DNA from: Symsagittifera roscoffensis
Lineage: Eukaryota > Xenacoelomorpha > Acoela > Convolutidae
Direction of reading: 5' to 3'
Assembly (NCBI RefSeq): GCF_963678635.1
Contig: NC_087068.1
Location: forward strand, 24,182,697 to 24,246,696
Length of the DNA: 64,000 nucleotides
This document shows, piece by piece, positions 33,301-36,482 of this stretch (the first letter of the stretch is position 1; every line of letters begins with the position of its first letter). Made by a program: the position numbers and the translations under genes. The notes under the pieces were generated by a model. The model did not search any database. It was not told the origin of the DNA and saw only the letters and a list, made by a program, of their open reading frames with translations.

Positions 33301-35266
33301 AAAATGTTGTTAGGCTTATAGAAACAGGCTGACTGAAATTATATATAGTAACAGCAATTTATATAGTAGATTGCACATAATCGTAGTTACTTTTTGTTTC
33401 GTAGCTGAGTAGCTTTTTGTTTTCCTTTTTAAGTAAGGTGAAATTAATACGAGGGTTTAGCTAAGATTCTTATTTTTCTAACGAATAATTTAAGGTCCAA
33501 AGTTACAAACTGCTTGTATTGTTTACGGGGAGTTTTTGGCAAAAAGAACACTTCTCTGTCGCCCTCTAATTAAATGGGCAAATTGCACCTTAAAAACACT
33601 TTTTGCGATTTTTATCCAGTTATTGTAAAAAAAGTTTCATTGATCATATGTCAAGTTTTCAACATTGAAACTTTATTAGTTATTGAGAAAACAGTACAAA
33701 CGTAAAAAAAAATCGTTCATTTTCTTGCTTGAAAACTAAATTTTTGTTTTCTTTTCAGGAAAAGTTTTAAAATGCTATAAAAATTACAGAAGTCCGTTTA
33801 TCACAGTAGCCATTTTTAAAACTAATTAGAGGCCTTTTCCTTTTGCACTCTATAGAGCTGTTTTTCGTCGTGTTCTCGCTAGTGTTCGCGAAGCGCAGCT
33901 TCTTCTCTGTGAACATATTAAGAATTTTTTAATTGCCCCTGTTTTCAGGAGAAGTCTTAAAATTTGTTCACGCTCTAATTTGATTTTCTTGCGGTTTAAC
34001 CTACGATTTTTTTGAGATCAGTTCATTCCTTTTGTTAAAAGGAAGACAAACTCCACTATTGAACAGCGAAAGTTAAAAGGTCACAAAAACGTGATCGACC
34101 TCTAGTGTCGAAAATAGAATTTAATTTTCAGATTTTCAAGCGGAATAAAAATTTTACCTATTGATCCAATTTTCTCAACGATTTTTATCCGGTTATCAGC
34201 TCTAAGGGCGTTCGTTTTTTTCTTTGAAAATCGAAACTGGATTTTTTCGAAAAACAAGTCAGTGTTTTTAAGAGTAATAAACGTAGTGAAAACTCTTATA
34301 TAGGTCTTGCTGATTATCAGGAAAAGTCTCTAATAACTACAGATGTGCATTAATACATATTGATGCATTTATGAATGCACTTTGGTATAAATGCAATTTT
34401 TGAGTTCAATTGAAATTCATCTGAAAGTGACGTAAATAGCACTCCAAATACGAACGTGGAATTGGCGCAAAAAACGTGAACGATTTCTAGTTTCGAAAGT
34501 GGAATTTAATTTTAGATTTGCAGCGGAATAAAAACTTTAACTATTGATCCAGTTTTTTATTGTTGGGTTCATGGTATCAAAAAAGCGCCAATCATAAATT
34601 GTTATAGAAATTCAGAGAGCTTAAACGGCATCTATTTGTTTCTTTGAAATTCGAAAGTTTTATGTTTACTTGCGTTCATTGACTCTTCTCCAACTTTTTG
34701 TTGGCTATCTTTCTACTTTTATTGCAAATACAATTGTGGTGCGAACTTTCTGGGCTACTTGCCCAGCCACTGACTATCCTTTTTTAGTTGTGAACGAACT
34801 GGAAGGGCTTAGTAACCCGAACGAAAGAAATCCTGCGGCCTGGAAGAGTCAAACTGCCAAACACGTGCCATCAGATTTCAGTCGACTCGGATTTTCATCC
34901 AATGAGAACGAGAGACGAAAAAGGGCGGAAAGTGCAAACCGAGCAGTGCAGTATATCGACGAACAAATGCGACATAAAATGTCGTCTGTAAAAGTAAAAA
35001 CGTGGAAAGGTGTTGTGATGCATGATGCTCATTTGAAGAACAATTTCACTGGGCAAAATGATGACGCAATTATAGCAACTGCAGTCAGTCATTTTTCAGA
35101 CGAGCAGCGAGCTAGACAGAGGGCACAAGATGGAAGTTATTACATAAAAAGAAATGTAGTGCTTCTAACCGACGATAGAAACTTAATAATAAAGTCTATT
35201 TTCAGTCATTCGTTGCCAGCCACCTCAATTCAAGAGTTTGTGAAACTGTACAACCTACATTCTTGA
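318..35266 (+). CDS. SMG6: SMG6 / EST1A, nonsense-mediated decay endonuclease (16 exons, 5' end outside the window)
   Basis: Spliced gene with exons 318-390, 5306-7653, 7975-8475, 9158-9378, 9623-9701, 9769-9832, 23735-23923, 24539-24657, 25132-25193, 25474-25619, 30269-30531, 30823-31139, 31474-31660, 31945-32190, 32590-32731 and 34788-35266. All junctions are GT-AG and every phase agrees, giving about 1,811 codons, longer than the roughly 1,420 of human SMG6. Seen: an EJC-binding-like motif in exon 1, a DPNNP motif in exon 2, a 14-3-3-like/TPR domain (exons 3-6), the helical extension (exons 7-13), a charged linker (exon 14) and a C-terminal PIN domain (exons 15-16) with VIDTN, QNDD and LLTDDRN. 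Family knowledge: SMG6 binds the exon-junction complex and UPF1 and cuts mRNA near premature stops. The N-terminal exon(s) lie upstream. Intron 6 contains a Ty3/gypsy element in antisense. The exon models are my reading and have no transcript support. Confidence 0.95.
1541..1613 (+). other. tRNA-like sequence, probably a decayed tRNA or tRNA-derived SINE head
   Basis: GCGTCCGTGGCTGAGTGG resembles an acceptor plus A-box/D-arm. GATCGAATCC about 35 nt later resembles a B-box/T-loop. The anticodon stem and 3' acceptor do not pair properly, so I do not call a functional tRNA. Confidence 0.3.
2830..4620. repeat. Satellite array, ~166-bp unit, about 10 copies
   Basis: The landmark CCCAACCCTG or a variant occurs at 2977, 3143, 3307, 3470, 3637, about 3805, 3975 and 4139, with weaker copies near 4317 and 4477, so the spacing is 163-178 bp. 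Each unit has CCCAAC-N6-GTTGGG (a potential hairpin), CTGTCAGAGTA, and GAGATATGACGTTTTTTGTGA. Copies are more alike in the middle and decay towards both edges. The two similar 60-codon minus-strand ORFs at 3514 and 3849 are just this repeat translated. Confidence 0.9.
5306..7653 (+). CDS. SMG6: SMG6 large disordered exon
   Basis: A 2.35-kb exon open from the acceptor TAG at 5303-5305 to the donor GTGAGA at 7654. The N-terminal half is rich in S, N, K, R and E. The C-terminal half is Q/N/P/M-rich with many QQQ tracts. The motif RTLFDPNNPAP matches the conserved RRLWDPNNP-type motif of SMG6, and SLYDPN repeats it. I extended the frame upstream of the ATG at 5518 because the frame is open to the acceptor and the phase matches the previous exon. 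Confidence 0.9.
7654..7974 (+). other. SMG6 intron 2
   Basis: 321 bp, AT-rich, nothing recognisable. Confidence 0.7.
7975..8475 (+). CDS. SMG6: SMG6 exon, start of 14-3-3-like/TPR domain
   Basis: Phase 0 at both ends (TTAG before, GTACGT after). It encodes EYVLWKTAFYPLIERLRKL, matching the ILWKNAFYQVIEKFRQL segment of SMG6 that opens the 14-3-3-like fold. Confidence 0.93.
8476..9157 (+). other. SMG6 intron 3
   Basis: 682 bp. AT-rich with runs of T, A, C and G (for example CTTGGGGGG around 8900). No gene seen. Confidence 0.7.
9158..9378 (+). CDS. SMG6: SMG6 exon, 14-3-3-like domain
   Basis: Acceptor TTTCAG, donor GTGAGA. It encodes GIGYYNRLLTEMQ and NIGLGDLHRYLENTAGT, matching the SMG5/6/7 helices that include the GDI/LARY-type segment. 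It ends in phase 2. Confidence 0.93.
9623..9701 (+). CDS. SMG6: SMG6 exon, TPR segment
   Basis: Completes the phase-2 codon of the previous exon. It encodes AYNFAHFLLPKSGRAFNQLA, equivalent to the conserved A(x)4P(x)GRPYNQLALLA segment of SMG5/6/7 proteins. Confidence 0.93.
9769..9832 (+). CDS. SMG6: SMG6 exon, TPR segment
   Basis: Separated from the previous exon by a 67-bp intron, the shortest in the gene. It encodes KRRLEAVYCYIRSLAAQEDF, equivalent to the RRKLDAVYYYMRSLAA segment. It ends in phase 1 before the 13.9-kb intron. Confidence 0.93.
9833..12123 (+). other. SMG6 intron 6, part upstream of the retrotransposon
   Basis: Contains one copy of the dispersed intronic repeat at about 10270-10620 (CCCAGCGGAAT, GACTCTTATATAGG, TTTGCGTTCAT landmarks). 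Two minus-strand ORFs (10724-11002, 92 codons; 11190-11432, 80 codons) have no recognisable family, and I do not call them genes. Confidence 0.6.
12124..12128. repeat. Target-site duplication AAAGG, left
   Basis: Identical to 22158-22162 on the other side of the Ty3/gypsy element. Confidence 0.9.
12129..12558 (-). repeat. 3' LTR of the Ty3/gypsy element
   Basis: 430 bp, TG...CA termini, near-identical to 21735-22157. It has about 9 extra bases around 12440-12450 and lacks an AT pair near 12262. The sequence just inside it (element orientation ...TTGTGAGGTCG) is not a convincing polypurine tract. Confidence 0.93.
12559..14363 (-). other. 3' region of the Ty3/gypsy element between macro domain and 3' LTR
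   Basis: 1.8 kb without a convincing gene. The minus-strand ORFs (12878-13123, 13179-13430, 13615-13848, 14047-14328; 77-93 codons) are Lys/Arg/Ser/Thr-rich, and I recognise no envelope or other family. It contains a 170-bp tandem duplication. Confidence 0.6.
13755..14112. repeat. Tandem duplication, 169/170-bp unit, in the retrotransposon 3' region
   Basis: GTCTGCTAGTGGACCGAC starts at 13755, 13924 and 14094. Copies 1 and 2 are full length and nearly identical, and the third is cut after about 19 bp. The length is not a multiple of 3, so it is not a coding repeat. Confidence 0.9.
14364..15133 (-). CDS. TARG1/OARD1-like macro domain at the C-terminus of gypsy pol
   Basis: The open frame continues from the 8-A run (15126-15133) and ends at 14364. 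After a basic linker (about residues 50-160 of the ORF that opens at 15284), residues 162-306 form a macro domain: VGKGDVLKFPGSIVHCVSSD (nucleotide-binding start), MTKGVAKQI, FNLVTKPQF, DKPTYYDLSRSLNCMKQQLL, then MPKIGCGLDKLKE and a final beta strand IKIFIYV. This order and wording match the TARG1/OARD1 branch. The Lys in LVTK (14568-14570) and the Asp in CGLD correspond to the two catalytic residues known for human TARG1 (Lys84, Asp125). Known family role: removal of ADP-ribose from acidic residues and hydrolysis of O-acetyl-ADP-ribose. Inference: the element may counter host ADP-ribosylation. Confidence 0.88.
15109..16012 (-). CDS. pol: pol: integrase C-terminus and proline-rich linker
   Basis: Resumes as VHGREPTKPLDLRFS, the 'GREP' block that normally follows the integrase core. 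Then come a helical part, the QVWIPLYRVEKVL / NYIIRKVGTNY SH3-like GPY/F-type region and the VHRIRLRPVDPQ block usual in Ty3/gypsy integrases. After that is an acidic stretch and a Pro/Ala-rich linker (15250-15450). The ORF stops at 15109 just after an 8-A run. The other frame continues into the macro domain. Confidence 0.85.
15939..19094 (-). CDS. pol: pol: reverse transcriptase, RNase H and integrase
   Basis: 1,051 codons in the same frame as the protease. RT: RMLIDLRRIN at about residue 239, KLDCSQAY (D282) and FMDD (346-349; F in place of the usual Y). RNase H: ILCDAS (D498), KEFLALYFALDHF (E548), ILTDNRS (D575). Tether with AHIPGKANYAADFLSR. Integrase: HHCC zinc domain (H819, H826, C856, C859), then D889 in QIDIVG, D949 in IIADLGT and E985 in GLVERSHG, the D-D-35-E spacing of retroviral integrases. 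Homology leaves this frame near 16010, after SSIGCCP, and resumes in the next ORF, so the last ~20 residues are out of frame. No start is needed because it is the continuation of gag-pol. Confidence 0.95.
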   Translation of the reverse strand: MKNNLLYITAFNITDHHVTLPFKTETGKFSILTLKEAENLIPIDAEMLAFAKMNNPDDIEMGINEVIQQNCDNQQSQQQRQPEYEKFWFPTPETCQNPELLPQIQRDIYDQILHFQGLEKTEPKRNFQDRLTFIKNFKWENSVLTQEQRSKVEDLLVEFSDIFAKHRFDVGYNSDLKIKLKPEHTRPLYTQGPPTPIHLRQELTVELALMHYYGLITTLSHSKHSSPLFAHRKPSGKLRMLIDLRRINHSLKIDYINSNFPISNMTDASNHFAGKSLFTKLDCSQAYHCVQMADDLSVQLLAFNFGSRTYAYKCLAQGLSKSVTGFSSFIRHYLDPCLAADLCTQFMDDIGSAVNNFDELIPTLSKIFECVRKSGLKLSPNKCEIGTQRMKFLGNIITPAGISPEQEKISTFLEKIKMPQSVKQVKRLIGFVQFFRNNMPSLDEKLIPFYRLLRKDIAFQTNEEHQKSLEVLKHDLIQATDITLRLPKPGLQYVILCDASYHGTGFVLMVEDYVKTDNKGEMKTYSPVSFGSRLFNTAQLKFSIYYKEFLALYFALDHFSHFIWGSLKPVIILTDNRSLTQFFQAKTIPPSVWNFLDRVMAFIIIAHIPGKANYAADFLSRMQTDPSASLSLKLTDKIPVREIQIEATAKVPDASLNLIHSMDEAFPEKKKIDDNLRAQLLELGLYQNVMRELSSQEASDTIQPQNFVRITRPIIAAVQYPDPADVFSDLNMSHEVLNLKNEQDKDPDIVEVRDWKRNDQIPNLTYESSRKKKYAKQFNRLVIDDEFLYRNFYDDMGQVKHKQYCLPKHLWNEVVYRLHNSRTGGHLGMTRTTEEFRKRFYFPGFTEFLTNTIKNCLTCLQLKSESAKYQIPPLQPISSLQCFPGDMMQIDIVGPMKSPVYKFVLTGIDVFSKYLFAAPLTNASADTVARELTKTFFMQSYIPKKIIADLGTTFTSELMHELTTLLEVQINHATLKHPQSIGLVERSHGPLKRILKLNTNEQWSDWHKYVPLATFIHNTSYSSSIGCCPRFMEENRQNHLIFAFRRKQWKQ
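19164..19807 (-). CDS. pol: pol: retropepsin-like aspartic protease
   Basis: Open in the -1 frame from the slippery site. No ATG precedes the domain, which supports expression only by frameshifting. Active-site motif ALVDTGACANVIS, flap-region VRMAGGQ, and the C-terminal SIILGNPF (the ILG motif of retropepsins). It ends at an in-frame TGA (19164-19166). The next pol ORF continues in the same frame, so that TGA is either a nonsense mutation or a readthrough site. Confidence 0.9.
19805..20776 (-). CDS. gag: gag, C-terminal part with CCHC zinc knuckle
   Basis: Continues gag after the break: a helical capsid C-terminal part (RRLFIKGMPNWLRSKLMEQP), a coiled stretch, a long N/Q/P-rich spacer, then a single nucleic-acid-binding knuckle CDICGKIYHTASQC (C-X2-C-X4-H-X4-C). 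The stop TAA at 19805-19807 immediately follows a -1 slippery heptamer. Nucleocapsid role inferred from the knuckle. Confidence 0.88.
   Translation of the reverse strand: MVNLTNKAQRAYPTPDLPAVEPIDVALNGAPLVADTARFHRETAQRQERIDAVNDNRNEQVRRLFIKGMPNWLRSKLMEQPQATTVQELCNLTKKQIRIREVCRKEDYPEDGFNEVNDRVSENLISALTKLSTNQEQIEKQINEMRSQIAEQSKKQSNPPFQQNKNNTNQNGQFSGNQNQNNLPGQQQSGRKGKNRNNWQHQFGFRNNQPNFQNTGPIAPQQYPPWYLYQQYQNMQQNPPIVQIQPAQVQPNANYLQQQQHFTGNQTAQAKIQFPDGPSAPRVRPAKRCDICGKIYHTASQCWWRQKPQEQDTTLMFPNELKN
19808..19814 (-). promoter_or_regulatory. -1 ribosomal frameshift heptamer A AAA AAC at the gag stop
   Basis: In the gag frame the codons are CTA AAA AAC TAA. Slippage by -1 enters the open pol frame (AAA CTA ATA AAG) that runs into the protease. 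The heptamer matches the X XXY YYZ rule. I did not model a downstream pseudoknot. Confidence 0.75.
20799..21095 (-). CDS. gag: gag, N-terminal part (capsid)
   Basis: Starts MAHAQISVELYGGTETDDFQ and continues with FQQFEQLFRGYIGVAGI and EAALRFYQTLPA, the typical Ty3/gypsy capsid start in which 'F...F..Y' is followed by 'A...Y..LP'. It stops at 20799 with TAA. The homologous reading continues one base over, and the next ORF picks it up. The break is at the TCTTAAAAC context around 20796-20803. Confidence 0.85.
   Translation of the reverse strand: MAHAQISVELYGGTETDDFQQFEQLFRGYIGVAGIDPGQQANFLQLHLREAALRFYQTLPAAIRANVENSLAALRDHFCNPQLQEVHVLKLEQLRYDS
21305..21640 (-). CDS. 111-codon ORF in the retrotransposon leader, unknown
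   Basis: Sits in sense orientation between the primer-binding candidate and the gag ATG at 21095. The product is polar and Q/S/K/T-rich with no family I recognise. It could be a leader peptide or chance. It does overlap the region that must be transcribed in the genomic RNA. Confidence 0.2.
   Translation of the reverse strand: MLKQNRATQPVSPSNAQMWKAEQLSANNRDRQGEKEDSLNFSTSPGGKSLQSTEADVDCDLQHHYFLFQSEGRTAELLTRQTKKTDLQVFQQSTKQLVKNKLKTQTCSKLI
21720..21734 (-). promoter_or_regulatory. Candidate tRNA primer-binding site
   Basis: Directly abuts the 5' LTR and in element orientation reads TGGTGACTGTCGCGG. It begins with TGG, complementary to a tRNA CCA end. I could not assign the tRNA. Confidence 0.6.
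21735..22157 (-). repeat. 5' LTR of the Ty3/gypsy element
   Basis: 423 bp, TG...CA termini, a direct repeat of 12129-12558. It should carry the element promoter. Confidence 0.93.
22158..22162. repeat. Target-site duplication AAAGG, right
   Basis: Identical to 12124-12128. Confidence 0.9.
22163..23734 (+). other. SMG6 intron 6, part downstream of the retrotransposon
   Basis: Non-coding. It has two copies of the 'TCGCAAGTGGTGCGAA..GGCTTCGC' repeat near 23090 and 23580. A 73-codon minus ORF at 22411-22632 is unrecognised. Confidence 0.6.
23735..23923 (+). CDS. SMG6: SMG6 exon, after the large intron
   Basis: Acceptor TTGCAG, donor GTCTGT. The phase-1 join gives AARESLNVMFEDVSKKVK, equivalent to the AKESLMSLFEETKRK segment. 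The match confirms that the two sides of the retrotransposon-bearing intron belong to one gene. Confidence 0.9.
23924..24538 (+). other. SMG6 intron 7
   Basis: 615 bp, AT-rich. A short stretch at 24362-24440 reads like protein for about 25 codons but has no family and would break phase. No gene called. Confidence 0.6.
24539..24657 (+). CDS. SMG6: SMG6 exon
   Basis: Polypyrimidine tract plus ACCAG before, GTGAGT after. It encodes AEGGQSSRVNEEDVNELNRQ and following residues. The content is weakly conserved, and I support it by phase agreement on both sides. Confidence 0.8.
24658..25131 (+). other. SMG6 intron 8
   Basis: 474 bp, nothing recognisable. Confidence 0.6.
25132..25193 (+). CDS. SMG6: SMG6 exon, helical domain
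   Basis: TTTCAG before, GTAAGT after. It encodes LTKQLVLSFLNIQGILFTGI, equivalent to the LNKRFILSFLHAHGKLFTRIG segment of SMG6. It ends in phase 2. Confidence 0.92.
25474..25619 (+). CDS. SMG6: SMG6 exon, helical domain
   Basis: I chose the acceptor TTTTAG at 25473 over the nearer CAG because only this choice keeps phase and gives GLDGFGGLCSQTEEEFKILL. It ends with LIIINIFAIYNTSKR, matching the LMTINMFAVHN segment. Confidence 0.9.
26164..26377. mobile_element. Non-autonomous hAT-type MITE
   Basis: 214 bp. Terminal inverted repeats CAGGGGAGGATCTAGG / CTAAATCCGCCCCTG, and a perfect 8-bp target duplication GGTCTATC at 26156-26163 and 26378-26385. hAT transposons make 8-bp duplications and often have CAGGGG-type ends. 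No ORF. A second family member is at 43908-44231. Confidence 0.85.
28481..28698 (+). pseudogene. Small unrecognised protein-like sequence, possibly a processed pseudogene
   Basis: An ATG at 28479-28481 region opens MAQPVKKNAEGKPNNFTSFW, which ends at a TAG near 28580. An overlapping frame then reads GILAMYDFDRDDFYYQRTLR and ends EYTWRIN at a TAA followed by AATAAA-like GAATAAATT. The two halves look like one short, charged protein with a frameshift. I could not identify it, and it has no visible introns or long poly-A. Confidence 0.3.
30269..30531 (+). CDS. SMG6: SMG6 exon, helical domain
   Basis: The phase-1 join gives RDCNGDLVVDETASACRSEV. The exon continues with AAISFGLITIRTMVDQVAQV and ends LKALLPPIK, equivalent to KELLPSVK. 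Donor GTAGGC. Confidence 0.9.
30823..31139 (+). CDS. SMG6: SMG6 exon, helical domain
   Basis: TTTTTAG before. It encodes LLAAWMISNVKYWFPIPDAA and FWQSWANMFNLIHSKI. The donor is an unusual GTTGGC, chosen because it alone gives the phase-2 junction TYR/CYCLLDFANFLES, which aligns with SMG6. The same frame would otherwise stop at 31206. Confidence 0.82.
31140..31473 (+). other. SMG6 intron 12
   Basis: 334 bp, AT-rich, nothing recognisable. Confidence 0.6.
31474..31660 (+). CDS. SMG6: SMG6 exon, end of helical domain
   Basis: Encodes CYCLLDFANFLESELKVIHR (compare RVTVLKYFLEALCG) and VKYSWADEIEAAEVDRRTSR. Donor GTTAGT, phase 0. Confidence 0.88.
31945..32190 (+). CDS. SMG6: SMG6 exon, charged linker before the PIN domain
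   Basis: TTGTAG before, GTAAGC after, phase 0 at both ends. A Ser/Gly-rich part is followed by SDLQMEKMRLESQHEHSLKV, a probable helix or coiled coil in the place of the Gln/Arg-rich helix of SMG6. Confidence 0.85.
32191..32589 (+). other. SMG6 intron 14
   Basis: 399 bp, nothing recognisable. Confidence 0.6.
32590..32731 (+). CDS. SMG6: SMG6 exon, PIN domain N-terminal half
   Basis: Encodes MYVVIDTNAFIDHLSLVRRI, with the first catalytic Asp of the PIN fold in VIDTN, and ends RRLQVIIPLT. Donor GTAAAA, phase 1. Confidence 0.95.
33011..33702. repeat. Long inverted repeat (foldback), arms ~230 bp
   Basis: 33011-33240 is the reverse complement of 33479-33702 with moderate divergence. Clear matching blocks include GAAAACTTGACATA, GATCAATGAAACT, CATTTAATTA, AGAGAAGTGTTCT and CCCGTAAACA. 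The spacer is about 240 bp. It resembles a decayed TIR element. No ORF. Confidence 0.85.
34600..34787 (+). repeat. Copy of dispersed intronic repeat ending at a splice acceptor
   Basis: Shares GAAATTCGAAAG, TTGCGTTCATTGACTCTTCT and TCTGGGCTACTTGC..CAGC blocks with copies near 10500-10600, 26750-26850, 5191-5240 and 51412-51460. Confidence 0.6.
34788..35266 (+). CDS. SMG6: SMG6 terminal exon, PIN domain C-terminal half and stop
   Basis: Joins as V-VNELEGL (compare VINELDGL). Contains GQNDDAIIATAV and NVVLLTDDRNLIIKS, with the second and third acidic sites of the PIN active centre, so the nuclease looks intact. The stop is at 35264-35266. The acceptor lies in a dispersed repeat (see findings). 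Confidence 0.95.
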
Positions 35267-36482
35267 TAGAGTATAAATGTATATATGTTTATACCGTTTT
35301 GTGACCTTTTGTCCTGTAGTTCAGTTTGGTTAGAGTGAACTTGAAGCGTGTCGCTACAAGTGAAGCTCGTGAACTTGTGGTGATCATTTTTAGGATGGAA
35401 AATAAAAATGAATTTTCTGATTATTTTGCTTAGTAAATCGTTTTGTTAATTGTTTTTAATATTAGCTAGTAAATTAATTCAGAAGAGGAGCGAAGTGATT
35501 TGCTAAGAAGTCTTTTTCCAGTGTCCAGCATCAGCAAATTTCAAGACCGATCTCAGATAGACATGTATAGCATACGCATATTGTTTTCGCGATTTAGAAG
35601 ATGCCGTACAAATATTTTGTGCACGGTTGTGTTTTTAGACAAATTTCGACTTTTTAACCAACGTCTTTTGAAAAGATTTTTCTGAACCATGTGAAAGATA
35701 TTGACATCCTGAGCTGAAACGACATTTCACCTGTGATCTTTTTTCGAAAAGTTATGGTGGTTGCTGTTGATAAATGCTAGTTTGGCGCGCGCTTCCCTTC
35801 AAAATTAGTATATTTTGGCGCCTTAGGGTTGGTCAGTAAAGTTGAAATAGGTCTTACTGAATTTTTTTCTTGTTTTATCGATCAGACAATCCGGTCTTTT
35901 TCAGCCCACTTTTGACTACATCAAAGAATGCTCGTAGATGGGTTAAATGTGGTACCATGTAGAAGCCACATTGATCATGATTCCCAAAAAAATAGAAGAC
36001 TCTGATGGTGTGAATGTTTCCGAATAAGTTAGACAAAAATTGATTAAATGTTATCTTTGTTATTGAATGTTATTACAATTTAATTTATTTCAATTTTAGC
36101 TGTAATTAACTCTCATATTTATTTTCTTAATTATATCCGTTGCGTAAAAATAGCGGTTGAAGTTCACGCGTCGTTGTTAAGTTAAGCTGTAATAGATCGA
36201 AGTCAATTTTTTTGTACTGAATTTTCCTGTTTTTTGCTAGGAAAAATTCGAATTAGTTCATTTCGATTCTTGATTAACAATCAAATTGAGATAGCGACAT
36301 CAGTTTCAAAGGTAGTTGTCGAACGTTAAATAATGTAGAAATCATTTATGCGGCGTTGTTGAAATCATTAACGCTTTTCCAACTGGCCTGGCCGATGGTT
36401 ATGTTTATATATACCCATTACAATTTGATTATTTTTGATACTGATCCTCTTTCAGTACTGTTGTTTGAGCCAGCCATGTGAA
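35267..36482. other. Intergenic, SMG6 3' UTR and upstream of the B-box gene
   Basis: AT-rich. It has AATAAA at 35401, and a fragment GGCGCGCGCTTCCCTTCAAA near 35785 that is shared with the MITE at 43908-44231. CTTTCAG at about 36451-36457 could be the acceptor of an upstream non-coding exon of the next gene. Confidence 0.5.
35401..35406 (+). promoter_or_regulatory. Candidate SMG6 polyadenylation signal
   Basis: AATAAA 135 nt after the SMG6 stop, the first such hexamer downstream. Confidence 0.5.

Larger units (their letters stand above)
32732..34787 (+). other. SMG6 intron 15, splitting the PIN domain
   Basis: 2.1 kb made largely of repeats: a ~690-bp foldback (33011-33702) and at least two copies of the dispersed intronic repeat (about 33830-34300 and 34450-34787). 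The last copy reaches the acceptor of the terminal exon. Confidence 0.7.

Noticed and set aside
34322-34400. Palindrome around TGCATTAATACATATTGATGCATTTATGAATGCA as a regulatory site
   Set aside because: AT-rich short palindromes are expected at this base composition, and there is no supporting context.
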